In this document: in pieces, positions 43,406 to 52,816 of the stretch
Layout of the letters: each line of letters starts with the position of its first letter
Position numbering within the stretch: the stretch's first letter is position 1
NCBI RefSeq assembly: GCF_036924595.1
Contig: NZ_JAZHRV010000001.1
Coordinates: 4,588,001-4,652,000 of the forward strand
Direction: 5' to 3'
Length of the DNA: 64,000 nucleotides
DNA from: Bradyrhizobium algeriense
GTDB taxonomy: Bacteria > Pseudomonadota > Alphaproteobacteria > Rhizobiales > Xanthobacteraceae
The notes under the pieces: model-generated
Told to the model about the DNA's origin: nothing
The model's input: the letters and a program-made list of their open reading frames with translations, nothing else
The model's database searches: none
Position numbers and translations under genes: made by a program

Positions 43406-44702
43406 ACAGCCAGATCATTGTCAGGCCCAAGGCTGCGATCCCAGCCAAGCCGGTGAACGCGATGCTGCTGCCAAAGGTGTCGCTGATATAGCCCGCCAGC
43501 ACCGTGCTCAATGACGCGCCGATGCCGGTCGCGGTGCCGACGATGCCTAGCGCCAGATTGAAGTGGCCGCTTCCGAAGGCGACATCGGCCACGATCAGCG
43601 GCACCATCACGCTAAGTACGGCCGCGGTGATGCCGTCGAACACCTGCACGGCAACCAATAGATAAGGATCGCTGACAACCGCAAACAGCAGGCCGCGGAT
43701 CGCCAGCGCGCCGAACGCCAACAATAGCAGCGGCCGCCTGCCCCACGCCTGCGCCTTGCGGCCGACCGAGGGCGAAGCCAGCGCGACGATGGCCTGCGGC
43801 ACGATGATGCAGGCTGCGATCAGCACCGGCGCCCATTGGCTGGACCGCATGGTGACGACGCCGGCCATCAGCGGCAGCATGGCGGCGTTCGCGAGTTGAA
43901 ACAGCAGCACGCCGCCGGCAAAGATCAGCAGCGGACGCTGGCGCAGCAGATGGAAAACGCTGGTGGCCTCTTTATCGGGAACCTCCCGCACGACGGCGCC
44001 GTGGCTTTGAGCGACGTCGATCTCCTGCTCGCGGATGCGCGAGAGCGCCAGCAATGTCGGAATCGCGAGCATGAAGGTCACGAGAAACACTGCCTGGCTC
44101 GACAACAGGTAACCGGTCGCGCCCATCAGCGCCGCCGCCGAGCCGTTGCCCAGCGATGCAAAGCGGGCATTGCGCCCAAGCCGCTCCCCGATGGCGAACG
44201 GCCCGACCAGACCGAGGCTGATCGCCGCGATCGCCGGACCCAGCACGCAACTCGCCAGCGCATGCAGAATGGCCGCCGCCGTCACCACCGGAAAGATCGG
44301 CCACAACGCATAGGCCAGCGCGGCGCAGCCGATGGTGGCGACCGCCAGGCCCGCCACCAGCCGCTCGGAACGCGCGTAATCGACGATAGCGCCGCCGGGC
44401 ATCTGCCCGAGCAGGCCGATGATGCCGCCGATCGACAGCACAAAGCCGATCTCGACCTGCGTCCATTTCTGCGTAGTCAGATAGACCGCAATGAACGGGC
44501 CGAAGCCGGTCTGAACGTCGGCGAGAAAGAAGATGAACCAGTCGAGGCCGCGCTGGCTTTCGCGCGACGGCTTTGGCCTGCCGCCGGGCGCAGGCGGCAG
44601 CGGCACAACATTGCCCCCACCGGCTGATCGCCCATGGCGATCGTCGTCAATCCGCTCAATCGATTGGGATGGACGCGCGAACAGGTCACGTCTCCTTCTC
44701 AT
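43377..44702 (-). CDS. Major facilitator superfamily transporter
   Basis: The product has about 441 residues with 12 predicted membrane segments after a polar N-terminus of about 50 residues (PLPPAPGGRPKPSRES). The first segment reads LDWFIFFLADVQTGFGPFIA, the group often annotated as MFS efflux transporters in rhizobia. The start is uncertain: the ATG at 44702 lies directly behind a palindromic repeat and lacks a good ribosome site, so a start further inside is possible. Substrate unknown. Confidence 0.82.
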   Translation of the reverse strand: MRRRRDLFARPSQSIERIDDDRHGRSAGGGNVVPLPPAPGGRPKPSRESQRGLDWFIFFLADVQTGFGPFIAVYLTTQKWTQVEIGFVLSIGGIIGLLGQMPGGAIVDYARSERLVAGLAVATIGCAALAYALWPIFPVVTAAAILHALASCVLGPAIAAISLGLVGPFAIGERLGRNARFASLGNGSAAALMGATGYLLSSQAVFLVTFMLAIPTLLALSRIREQEIDVAQSHGAVVREVPDKEATSVFHLLRQRPLLIFAGGVLLFQLANAAMLPLMAGVVTMRSSQWAPVLIAACIIVPQAIVALASPSVGRKAQAWGRRPLLLLAFGALAIRGLLFAVVSDPYLLVAVQVFDGITAAVLSVMVPLIVADVAFGSGHFNLALGIVGTATGIGASLSTVLAGYISDTFGSSIAFTGLAGIAALGLTMIWLFMPETRRVE

Positions 44703-44704
44703 TT

Positions 44705-44753
44705 GCGCATGATCTTCCCGGAAAACCGGTATCCACTTTTCCGGATCATGCGC
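44705..44753. repeat. Palindromic intergenic repeat (family C)
   Basis: The outer arms are GCGCATGATC and GATCATGCGC. Inside are CCGGAAAACCGG and ACTTTTCCGG, so 49 bases fold back on themselves. The sequence belongs to the ATGATC-CCGGAAAA type of repeat frequent in Bradyrhizobium and relatives. Its right edge touches the stop codon of the PRC-barrel gene and its left edge lies 2 bases before the MFS start. Confidence 0.85.
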
Positions 44754-45256
44754 TAGTGATCGAAATCCCATGGCTGCAGACGGCCGGCTGCACCGAGAAC
44801 GATGACCGGTGCGTCCTCCTTGTATTCGGGCGCCGCCGCGACCTGCGCCTTGGTCAGCTCGAGCGAGATGCTGTCACGTTTGTTGGCAACGCGGCCGAAA
44901 CGCAGCACGCCCCAGTCGACGACGATCTTCCGGCTGCCGACGCCGAGAAAACCGCCGAAATCGATCACGGCCGCGCGCACATTGCCTTCACGATCCACGA
45001 TCACATCGACGATGCGCCCCATATCTTCGTTCGCCGCGCTGCGAACTTCACGGCCGAGAATGCCGTGGGCATCCCTGGCGCCAATCACGGTGACCGACGG
45101 CGGAGGCACGAGCTCCTTTGCGGCGTCCGGGGGCTTCGCTGCGTCCTGTGGCGCAGTGCGGCTACCTTGCGGCGCGCCGGTGTCCTCCGCCGCAGAAGCT
45201 GGCGGACCGCCGGCTAATCCAGCGATTAAACACAGAATGAGAATACCAATGCGCAT
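44753..45256 (-). CDS. Exported PRC-barrel domain protein
   Basis: The product has 167 residues. Residues 1-23 form a signal peptide (MRIGILILCLIAGLAGGPPA, then SAA), followed by a Pro/Ala-rich linker of about 30 residues. The PRC-barrel core is ILGREVRSAANEDMGRIVDV, then VIDFGGFLGVGSRKIVVDW. PRC-barrels are small beta-barrels that bind RNA or protein partners; exported rhizobial forms are common and uncharacterised. The next gene on this strand is an MFS transporter, 50 bases away across a repeat. Confidence 0.85.
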   Translation of the reverse strand: MRIGILILCLIAGLAGGPPASAAEDTGAPQGSRTAPQDAAKPPDAAKELVPPPSVTVIGARDAHGILGREVRSAANEDMGRIVDVIVDREGNVRAAVIDFGGFLGVGSRKIVVDWGVLRFGRVANKRDSISLELTKAQVAAAPEYKEDAPVIVLGAAGRLQPWDFDH

Positions 45257-45297
45257 GTGGCCTCCTGACTCCTAGATGCACGACCCGCGCATGGCTT

Positions 45298-47496
45298 CTA
45301 ATGCGTCAATACGATCGACACCTGGATCTGGCCGCGTGTCCGCACCACCTCGAGCGACACTTCATCGCCGTGACGGCGAACCCTCAGATCGACGCTGGAA
45401 GGTCCGAGCCGCAGATCGCGCAACAGCACTTCGTTGAGGAATTCCGGCAACCGTGGATCGCGCAGACGGATTTCGCCGCGCGCGGCATCGAATTCGAGGC
45501 CGAGCGCCGCTTCCAGCAGGCTGAAAGGCGTCGCGCTGGCCCAGGCCTGCGGCGCGCAGGCGACGGGATAGAGCACCGGCCCGCGCCGCCGCTCGCGCGG
45601 GAATCCGCAGAACAATTCCGGCAGCCGCCGCAGGTCCATGTAGCTCGCGGCATCGAACAGGCCCTTGAACAGATGCGCCACGCAATGCTTCAGGCCATAG
45701 CGCGCGAAGCCGAGCGCGATCAGCGCATTGTCATGCGGCCAGACCGATCCGTCGTGATAGGACATCGGGTTGTAACGGGCTTCGCCGCGCGCCACGGTGC
45801 GGATGCCCCATCCCGAAAAGAATTTCTGGCTCATCAGATCGGCCGCGACCCGCCGCGCACGCTCGGGCCGGACGATGCCGGTGAAGAGAAGCTGGCCGGC
45901 ATTCGACGTTCGCACCTTGCACGGCCGCTTGGCCCCGTCGAGCGCCACGGCGTAGGTGCCGAGTTCCTCGCACCAGAACGCCGCCTCGAAGCGCTCGGCA
46001 AGGAGAAGCGCCGCGGATTCGAGCTGCGCCGCCCGATCGATCATTCCCAGGCGCCGGGCACAGCGCGCCGCCAGCCGCTTGCCGGCAAAGACATATCCCT
46101 GAACCTCCGCCAGCGCGATATAGCCTTCGGCGAGTTGCCCATCGGCATGAAAGATCGCGTCGAAGGAATCCTTCCAGCCCTGGTTGGCAAGCCCCTGTTC
46201 GGTCGCGCGCTGGTACTCGATGAATCCGTCCTTGTCGGGATCGCCGGGGCCGTCGATCCATTGCAACGCCGCCTCGATTGCCGGCCACAGTTCGGCCAGC
46301 GTTTCGTCGTCGCCGGTGCGTTCGACGTAAAGGCCGGCCAGCAGAACGAACAGCGAGGTGGAATCGACGCTGCCGTAATACTGCGCGAACGGCACCTCGC
46401 GCAGCGCGGCCATCTCGCCGCCGCGCATCTCGTGCAGGATCTTGCCGGGCTCGGCGTCGGCGAGCGGATCTGTGGTCTTGGCCTGGAAGAAGGCAAGCCG
46501 CCGCAGCACACCCTGGGCAATGCGCGGATCGACCCACAGCATTTGCAGCGCGGTGATCAATCCGTCGCGGCCGAACGTGGTCGAATACCAGGGAATGCCC
46601 GCATAGGGGTACCGCCCCTGCGGCGTTTCGGTCATCAGCATGTTGAGGTCGGCCATTGCCTGGCACAGCACCTCGTTGAAGATATCGTTCGACGTCTCGA
46701 TGCTGGCCGCGCCCGATGTCGAGCGCCGCATCTCACGACGGTGCGCCAACAGGCCGCGGAAGAACGGCGCCGGCTTGTGCATGATCGGCTTGTTGCAGGA
46801 TACCGCAACGAACAATGCGGTCGCTTCCTTCGGCTCCAGCTCGAAATGAAAGGTCGCCGAGTGGACGGCGAGCCGTGTCGGGCGCGGCTCGAAATGCAGG
46901 GCGGTAATGCGGACCTGGCCGTCGAGCCCGCTATATTCCAGCACGACATCGGCGGGGCCGAGCAACCGGCTGGAGCCCACTCCCCGGCGCGGCCGGCGCT
47001 CGCCGCGCACCTCGAACAAATCGGCGAAATCATTGTCGAACAATAACGCTAGATCGAAGCTTGCCTGCCGGTCGCCGTGATTTTGCAGGGCGATGCGCTG
47101 GTAGGCCGTGCCGCGCCACAGGAAAATCGAGCGCACGATGTGCAGCGTATCCTTCTGCAGCGCCAGCCTGCCGTTGCGGTACACGTCGGAATTGGTGAGG
47201 TCGACGGTCAGCGCCGAATTGTCGTCGCGCAGATTGGAGCCGAGCAACAGCGGCTGGACTTCGTCGAGCACCATCTCCAGCCGGGCGAGATAACGCGTAT
47301 CGGCGTTGAACAGGCCATCGGGCCCGCCGGCAGAGGCGCCGATATCGCCATGGCTGTCCAGTACGATGAAGGTGTCGTCGTGCTTGAGCGAGCAGCGCGG
47401 CCGCGTCGCCGGGCCCGTCATCGGAATGTAGAACGACGATTCCGCGACGTGTTCGGCAGCCTCGATGGCGATCAGTTGGGTGACTTCGGCCGTCAT
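45298..47496 (-). CDS. Glycogen-debranching-type enzyme (amylo-alpha-1,6-glucosidase family)
   Basis: The product has 732 residues. An N-terminal beta domain of about 270 residues (DTFIVLDSHGDIGAS, GLFNADTRYLARLEM) matches the GDE_N_bis family. An (alpha/alpha)6 glucosidase-like barrel follows, with PYAGIPWYSTTFGRDGLITA, EMRGGEMAALREVPFAQYYG, then SVDSTSLFVLL, and SYHDGSVWPHDNALIALGFA. It probably trims alpha-glucan branches or hydrolyses an oligosaccharide. GAGGTG supports the ATG at 47496. It belongs with glgA and the glycosyltransferase in a carbon-storage theme and is followed upstream by an ABC exporter on the same strand. Confidence 0.88.
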   Translation of the reverse strand: MTAEVTQLIAIEAAEHVAESSFYIPMTGPATRPRCSLKHDDTFIVLDSHGDIGASAGGPDGLFNADTRYLARLEMVLDEVQPLLLGSNLRDDNSALTVDLTNSDVYRNGRLALQKDTLHIVRSIFLWRGTAYQRIALQNHGDRQASFDLALLFDNDFADLFEVRGERRPRRGVGSSRLLGPADVVLEYSGLDGQVRITALHFEPRPTRLAVHSATFHFELEPKEATALFVAVSCNKPIMHKPAPFFRGLLAHRREMRRSTSGAASIETSNDIFNEVLCQAMADLNMLMTETPQGRYPYAGIPWYSTTFGRDGLITALQMLWVDPRIAQGVLRRLAFFQAKTTDPLADAEPGKILHEMRGGEMAALREVPFAQYYGSVDSTSLFVLLAGLYVERTGDDETLAELWPAIEAALQWIDGPGDPDKDGFIEYQRATEQGLANQGWKDSFDAIFHADGQLAEGYIALAEVQGYVFAGKRLAARCARRLGMIDRAAQLESAALLLAERFEAAFWCEELGTYAVALDGAKRPCKVRTSNAGQLLFTGIVRPERARRVAADLMSQKFFSGWGIRTVARGEARYNPMSYHDGSVWPHDNALIALGFARYGLKHCVAHLFKGLFDAASYMDLRRLPELFCGFPRERRRGPVLYPVACAPQAWASATPFSLLEAALGLEFDAARGEIRLRDPRLPEFLNEVLLRDLRLGPSSVDLRVRRHGDEVSLEVVRTRGQIQVSIVLTH

Positions 47497-47563
47497 TTGC
47501 ACCTCAAGCGATTTTCGTGCGTGGCGATGGACGCAATCGGGACGCAAACGCTACTGCCGCAGA

Positions 47564-49327
47564 TCAGGCCGCATGGCTGGCGAGGCGACCCAGTTCGCGC
47601 GCGACCAATTCGCGGTAGGGGCCCCTTCCCTGCACGAGAATATCCGGCGGTCCGTCTTCGATGATCCGCCCGCCCTGTAGCACCACCACGCGGTCGAAAT
47701 TGCGCAAGGTGGCGAGACGATGGGCGATGGCAATCACGGTACGCCCACGCATCAGCCGCGACAACGCCTCGCGGATCGCCTCTTCGGATTCGCTGTCCAG
47801 CGAAGCGGTCGCTTCATCCAGCAACAGGATCGGCGCGTCCTTCAGGAAGGCACGCGCGATGGCGATGCGCTGCCGCTGCCCGCCGGAGACCTTGATTCCT
47901 CGATCGCCGACCATGGTCGACATGCCCTCGGGGAGATTCTCGATGAAATCGCAACGCGCCGCGATCGCCGCACGCAGCACCTCGTCGTCGGTCGCGTTCG
48001 GCCGTCCGTAGCGGATGTTTTCCATGATCGAGCGGTGGAACAACGAGATGTCCTGCGGCACCACCGAGATCGCCTCGCGCAGGCTTTGCTGCGTCACCCG
48101 CGAAATGTCCTGGCCGTCGATCGTGACGTTGCCGCGCTGGATGTCGTAGAACCGCTGCAGCAGCGCGAACAGGCTGGATTTTCCGCCACCGGAATGACCG
48201 ACCAGTCCGACCCGCTGGCCCGGTTGAATGCGCAGGTTGAACTTTTCGAACACCTGGACGCCGCCGGGATAGTGGAACGCGACGTTGTTGAAGGCGACGG
48301 CGGCGCCGCTGCGGACCAGCGGCTCGGCCTCGGGATGATCCTTCAACTCGTGCGGCAGCAACAGGGTCGCGATCGCTTCGGTCAGGCGGGCGACGTGCTG
48401 GGTCACGTCGACAAGCGCCACCGCAAGGTCGCGCGTCGCGCTCAGGATCGAAATCCCGAGCGTGCAGACCAGCACGACATCGCCGGTGGTCGCTGCGCCC
48501 TGCTGCCAGAGCGTGATGACCCACGCCAGCAGCGCGATCGTCAACGCGATTGTCACGACGGCGTGAAGCAGCCGCAACTTCTCGAGATAGCGAAGGCTGC
48601 GGCCACGGGCGTCGAGTTCCCGCTCGACGGTGGCGTCGAAGCGGTCGTGTTCGTAGCTGAGGCCGCAGAAGGCGCGGACCAGCGGCAGGTTGCTGATGAC
48701 GTCGACCATCTCGCCGTCCACCGCGGCCGCCTTGTCAGCGAAGTCGTCATGCAGCGGCTTGCCCGCCGCGGCGAGGTGGAACATCGCCATCAACATGATA
48801 CCCGCGATGACGATCAACCCCGCGGACATCGCCAGGCTGACGGTTCCGATCAGGAGTATCGCCGAGACGGTTGCGATGCACGGCGGCAACACGTTCCAGA
48901 CGAACATGTTTTCAACGGTGAAGACGGCGTTGGACGTCGCGGTGATACGGCTGGTCAGCATGCCCGGCAACCGGTCGGAGAAGTAGCTGGGGGCGTGACC
49001 GGTCAGATGGCGGAACATGTCGCGGCGGAGATCGCCGGTGACGCCGACGAAGGTGAAGCTCGCCGTCCAGCTTGCGACCCGCCACAGCAAATTATCTGCC
49101 GCGATCAGCGACATGAGAAAACCGAATGCCAGCCATACGCTGTTCGCGTGCGCCGAACCGGCCGTCAGGCTGTCGACCAGATTCTTCACGCCATACTGCG
49201 TGCCCACCGAGCAGGCAACTGCTGCAACGACGGCAGACACGATGACCACATGGGCCGCGCGACGCTGGCGCAGATAGCGCAGCACGAATGGAAACGGCCG
49301 TCGCACATATCCTGAAAGGTTGTCCAT
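47564..49327 (-). CDS. ABC exporter, fused membrane and ATPase domains (MsbA-like)
   Basis: The product has 587 residues. Six membrane segments (VVIVSAVVAAVACSVGTQYG; WNVLPPCIATVSAILLIGTV; VVTIALTIALLAWVITLWQQ) come first. The ATPase has Walker A GHSGGGKSS, signature VSGGQRQRIAIARAF, Walker B ILLLDEATASLDSES and the H-loop AHRLATL. It works as a dimer and would export a lipid, glycan or small molecule. It lies 67 bases upstream of the debranching-type gene on the same strand and divergent from a glycosyltransferase, so glycan or glycolipid export is a possibility. Confidence 0.9.
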   Translation of the reverse strand: MDNLSGYVRRPFPFVLRYLRQRRAAHVVIVSAVVAAVACSVGTQYGVKNLVDSLTAGSAHANSVWLAFGFLMSLIAADNLLWRVASWTASFTFVGVTGDLRRDMFRHLTGHAPSYFSDRLPGMLTSRITATSNAVFTVENMFVWNVLPPCIATVSAILLIGTVSLAMSAGLIVIAGIMLMAMFHLAAAGKPLHDDFADKAAAVDGEMVDVISNLPLVRAFCGLSYEHDRFDATVERELDARGRSLRYLEKLRLLHAVVTIALTIALLAWVITLWQQGAATTGDVVLVCTLGISILSATRDLAVALVDVTQHVARLTEAIATLLLPHELKDHPEAEPLVRSGAAVAFNNVAFHYPGGVQVFEKFNLRIQPGQRVGLVGHSGGGKSSLFALLQRFYDIQRGNVTIDGQDISRVTQQSLREAISVVPQDISLFHRSIMENIRYGRPNATDDEVLRAAIAARCDFIENLPEGMSTMVGDRGIKVSGGQRQRIAIARAFLKDAPILLLDEATASLDSESEEAIREALSRLMRGRTVIAIAHRLATLRNFDRVVVLQGGRIIEDGPPDILVQGRGPYRELVARELGRLASHAA

Positions 49328-49630
49328 GAGTTCCGCAAACCTGTTGAGAGTGAACGAGAATCCCTAACGCGTGTCGCACACGACGACGTGAAGAATGCCG
49401 CTTCGGGTTTCCGTGCGCATGGCCATCACTGCGCAACAATTCTGCAGCATCGAGACAGTCCTAACTGTGTTTGTGTCAAATGGCATCAGCAAGACAGTCG
49501 TGTGGAGGAAGCAAGATGTGCTGAGTAAGGGAACTTCGCAGATGCGGGAACGTTCCCGCTAATGACACGCCGGTGTCGATCGTGGGCTGAGGGCTTTGTT
49601 CAACCACCATTCCAAACAGGAGACGCAAAC
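49328..49630. other. Intergenic region between ABC exporter and glycosyltransferase
   Basis: About 300 bases without a gene. It contains the EcfG-type promoter of the glycosyltransferase, a 16-bp palindrome GCGGGAACGTTCCCGC (49544-49559) overlapping its -10, and a small inverted repeat CGTGTCGCACACG (49370-49382) nearer the exporter. Confidence 0.6.
49530..49554 (+). promoter_or_regulatory. EcfG-type promoter of the glycosyltransferase gene
   Basis: GGAAC (49530-49534), 16 bases, then CGTT (49551-49554), an exact EcfG consensus. The start would be near 49561, about 70 bases before the ATG. The -10 lies inside the palindrome GCGGGAACGTTCCCGC, which could let a repressor compete with the polymerase. 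Confidence 0.75.
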
Positions 49631-50702
49631 ATGCGCATCGCGCAGGTCGCCCCGCTGACGGAGGCTGTACCCCCCAAATTGTACGGCGGCACCGAGCGGG
49701 TGGTGCACTGGCTGACCGAGGAACTTGTGGCATTGGGACACGAGGTCACACTGTTTGCCAGCGGCGATTCCCGCACCTCGGCGAAACTCGACGCCACGTG
49801 GCCGAAGGCGCTGCGCCTCGACGGCTCGGTCCGGGACCCCAACGCACTGCATATGGTGATGCTGGAGCGTGTGCGGCAAAAATGCGACGATGAAGAGTTC
49901 GATTTTCTCCACTTTCATCTCGACTATTATCCATTCTCGCTGTTCTACCGGCAGCCGACGCCATTCCTGACCACCCTCCACGGCAGGCTCGACCTGCCGG
50001 AGCATCAGCCGGTATTCAGCACCTTCTCCAAGGTTCCGGTGATCTCGATCTCCAACGCGCAGCGCCGGCCGGTGCCGCAGGCCAATTGGGTGCGCACCAT
50101 TCACCATGGGCTGCCGGAGAATTTGCTGACGCCGCAGCCGGTGCAGCCGTCCTATCTGGCGGTGCTCGGCCGGATCGCGCCGGAAAAGGGCGTGGATCGT
50201 GCCATCCGCATTGCGACCCGATGCGGCATTCCGCTCAAGATCGCTGCCAAGGTCGATCGCGCCGACCAGGATTATTACGATGAGTTGATCTCCCCGCTCA
50301 TCAAGGCCAACCCGCTGGTCGAATATATCGGCGAGATCTCAGACCGCGAGAAATCCGATTTCCTCAGCGGCGCGATCGGCCTCCTTGTCCCGATCGATTG
50401 GCCGGAGCCGTTCGGCCTCGTGATGATCGAAGCCATGGCCTGCGGCACGCCGGTGATTGCCTATAACCGCGGATCGGTGCCGGAGATCATCGACCCGCGG
50501 TCTCACCGGCTTCGTCGTGGAAGACGAGACCAGCGCGGTTGCCGTGGTCGACCGTCTTGCCGCGCTGGACCGCACCGCCATCCGCAAGCAGTTCGAGGTC
50601 CGCTTCACCGCGCGCCGCATGGCGCTCGACTATCTCGCCGCCTATCGCGGCCTGATGGAGGAAGCCGAGCCGCGGATCAAGCTGGTCAGCAGCGCGGAGT
50701 AG
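49631..50702 (+). pseudogene. Family 4-type glycosyltransferase, frameshifted near the 3' end
   Basis: The ATG at 49631 follows CAGGAG. The first 288 codons encode a GT4 enzyme (MRIAQVAPLTEAVPPKLYGG; HGLPENLLTP; VLGRIAPEKGVDRAIRIATR; GLLVPIDWPEPFGLVMIEAM, then ACGTPVIAYNRGSVPEIID). After GAC at 50492-50494 the frame is lost. Removing one C from the CCC at 50494-50496 restores RGLTGFVVEDETSAVAVVDR and a natural end at 50702. This is either a true one-base insertion or a sequencing error. Unrepaired, the protein gains about 90 unrelated residues and may keep partial activity. An EcfG-type promoter precedes it. Confidence 0.88.
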
Positions 50703-50730
50703 CGTGAAAGATCGCCGTCATTGCACGACC

Positions 50731-50822
50731 GTAGGGCGGGCAAAGGCGCACTTGCGCCGTGCCCACCATTTCGAGGCAGTTTGCCGATGAATGGTGGGCA
50801 CGCTTCGCTTTGCCCACCCTAC
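50731..50822. repeat. Palindromic intergenic repeat (family D)
   Basis: It starts GTAGGGCGGGCAAAG and ends CTTTGCCCACCCTAC, with inner arms GTGCCCACCATT and AATGGTGGGCAC. The 92 bases form an imperfect long hairpin between the convergent glycosyltransferase and alkylsulfatase genes, and could act in both 3' ends. Such GTGGGCA-type palindromes are common in Bradyrhizobium. Confidence 0.85.
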
Positions 50823-50829
50823 GCCGCCG

Positions 50830-52776
50830 TCAACTCACCGCCGTCCGTTTCGGCTCGACGATCTCGAACATCCGCGGGAATTCGTCCATCAGCATCATCA
50901 GTTCGCCGAGTCGCGCCGGATCGCCGACGACCTTGATCTTGCCGGAGCCGACCGCTTCCGGGAACGTCGTCAGCTTGGCGATCACTTCGTCGAGCACGCC
51001 GCGCGACAGCGTGAAGCTGGCGTCGGCAGCGGCGGCTCGCGTGCCGGAGGCATAGGTCAGCGCGCAATTCTCCAGATTGAGAACGAAGCTCTCGTTGGTG
51101 TCGGTGAAATTCCAGTTCAGCACGATGCGCTTGCCTTCAGCCTTGGGGCCATTGAGGCGCACGCCGAGCACGTCCCAGAGCTGTTCGGTGCGGAGCGCGG
51201 CCAGCGTTTCGCGCGGCATCGATGAACGCGGCGGCACTTTCGGCATGCCCTGCCGCAATTCCTGCGCGCCGAACAGATAGGCGTTGCGCCAGGTCGAACT
51301 TTCCGAGGCATAGCCAAGCTGCTCGAAGGTGTCGGCCAGCATCGCGCGCGCCGCCTGGTTGTCGGGATCAGCGAATACCAGATGGCTCACGGCTTGCGCG
51401 ACGAAGCGGAATTCGCCCTTGGCAAAATCCTTGGCCGCGCGCGCCAGGATCGCATCCGCGCCACCCATATACTCGACATATTTCCTGCCGGACTCGACCG
51501 GCGGCAGCGGATCGAGATTGACCGGATTGGCGTCGTACCAGCCGAGATATTTCTGGTAGATCGCCTTCACATTGTGCCTGATATGCCCGTAATAGCCGCG
51601 GCCGTGCCAGGCACCCTCGAGGCTCGCCGGCAAGCGGATGGTCTCCGCGATTTCGCTCGCCGTCAGTCCATGGTTCATCAGCCGGATGGTCTGGTCATGC
51701 GCGAATTTGTAGAGGTCGCGCTGCTGGCGGATCATGGTGTCGATCCGCTCGTGACCCCAGACCGGCCAGTGATGCTGGCCGCACATCGCATCCGCCTTGC
51801 CGCCCCACATCTGCAGCGCTTCGCCGAGATATTTTGACCACGCCAGTGCGTCGCGCACATCGGCGCCGCGGAACGGGAGCAGATTGTGGAAATTGTGCGT
51901 GCAGTTCTCCGCGAGGTTCAAAAGCTTATAACGCGGGATGAAGAAATGCATTTCCGCCGGCGCTTCGCTGTTCGGCGCCATCTGGAATTCGAATTCCACG
52001 CCGTCGATGGTTCGCTTGTCGCCGGTCGCGATGATCAGATCGGTGGGGCGCAGCAGCGCGACTGCGCCAGCCGCCATGGTCTTGCCGAGCCCGCAATCGA
52101 CCTGCCCGCGCACGCCCTTCGCCAGCAGCGGCCCGAACTGGTACATCGCGCGACGCAGCATCGCCGGCCCCGCGATGATGTTCTCGGAGACCGCGTGCTC
52201 CATGAACAGATTGGGCGCGATGATCGGCACCTTGCCGCTCGCAAGCATTTCGTCGTCGAGCACGCCGCGTGCGCCGCCCCAATGGTCGGTGTGGGTGTGG
52301 GTGAAGATGACGGCGGCGACCGGCCGCTTGCCACGGTGCTGGAAGTACAGTTCCATCGCGGCGCGCGCGCCCTCGATCGAGGTCAACGTATCCACCACGA
52401 TGACGCCGCTGTCGCCCTCGATCAGCGTCATGTTGGCGATGTCGAGTCCACGCACCTGATAGACGCCGGGCACCACTTCGAACAGGCCGTGATGCATGTT
52501 GAGCCGAGACTGCCGCCATAGGCTGGGATCGACGGTTGGCGGGGCTTGTTCCGCAGAGAGGAAGCCGTAGGGCTCCAGAGTCCAGACCACCCTGCCCTGC
52601 GGCGATGTGATCCTGGCGTTCTCCACCGTGCCGAGGAAGCCGCGCGCGGCGTCGTCGAAATCCCTGACGTCGGAGAACGGCAGCGCCTTCAGCGTCGCCG
52701 CATGCTGGGCGATGACGGAGGCGGACGCCTCCTTCGGGGATTCCTTGGGCATTTCAATCGCGGCTGGTTGGCTCAT
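50830..52776 (-). CDS. Alkylsulfatase of the metallo-beta-lactamase family (SdsA/BDS1 type)
   Basis: The product has 648 residues. The zinc motif THTHTDH gives His160, His162, Asp164 and His165; further ligands lie in AENCTHNFHNLLPFRGADVR and GQHHWPVWGHERID. A helical dimerisation domain follows, and the last 120 residues are the SCP2-like alkylsulfatase C-terminal domain (NLENCALTYASG). The enzyme hydrolyses alkyl sulfate esters to alcohol and sulfate. There is no signal peptide, so action is in the cytoplasm, unlike secreted SdsA1. AAGGAG precedes the ATG at 52776. It is the third gene of an acyl-CoA dehydrogenase-monooxygenase-sulfatase operon. Confidence 0.92.
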   Translation of the reverse strand: MSQPAAIEMPKESPKEASASVIAQHAATLKALPFSDVRDFDDAARGFLGTVENARITSPQGRVVWTLEPYGFLSAEQAPPTVDPSLWRQSRLNMHHGLFEVVPGVYQVRGLDIANMTLIEGDSGVIVVDTLTSIEGARAAMELYFQHRGKRPVAAVIFTHTHTDHWGGARGVLDDEMLASGKVPIIAPNLFMEHAVSENIIAGPAMLRRAMYQFGPLLAKGVRGQVDCGLGKTMAAGAVALLRPTDLIIATGDKRTIDGVEFEFQMAPNSEAPAEMHFFIPRYKLLNLAENCTHNFHNLLPFRGADVRDALAWSKYLGEALQMWGGKADAMCGQHHWPVWGHERIDTMIRQQRDLYKFAHDQTIRLMNHGLTASEIAETIRLPASLEGAWHGRGYYGHIRHNVKAIYQKYLGWYDANPVNLDPLPPVESGRKYVEYMGGADAILARAAKDFAKGEFRFVAQAVSHLVFADPDNQAARAMLADTFEQLGYASESSTWRNAYLFGAQELRQGMPKVPPRSSMPRETLAALRTEQLWDVLGVRLNGPKAEGKRIVLNWNFTDTNESFVLNLENCALTYASGTRAAAADASFTLSRGVLDEVIAKLTTFPEAVGSGKIKVVGDPARLGELMMLMDEFPRMFEIVEPKRTAVS

Positions 52777-52816
52777 TGTTGTGTACTCCTTGCGCAAACA
52801 AAAATTGAAAACGACG

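Noticed and set aside
45301..47046. Plus-strand open frame of 581 codons opposite the debranching-type gene
   Set aside because: High GC leaves the antisense frame open; composition is unlike a protein and no motif is present.
47720..49315. Plus-strand open frame of 531 codons opposite the ABC exporter
   Set aside because: Antisense shadow of a gene with all ABC motifs in place.
49546..49573. Second EcfG promoter starting at the GGAAC inside the palindrome before the glycosyltransferase
   Set aside because: No CGTT or GTT at the required distance; only the upstream pair fits.
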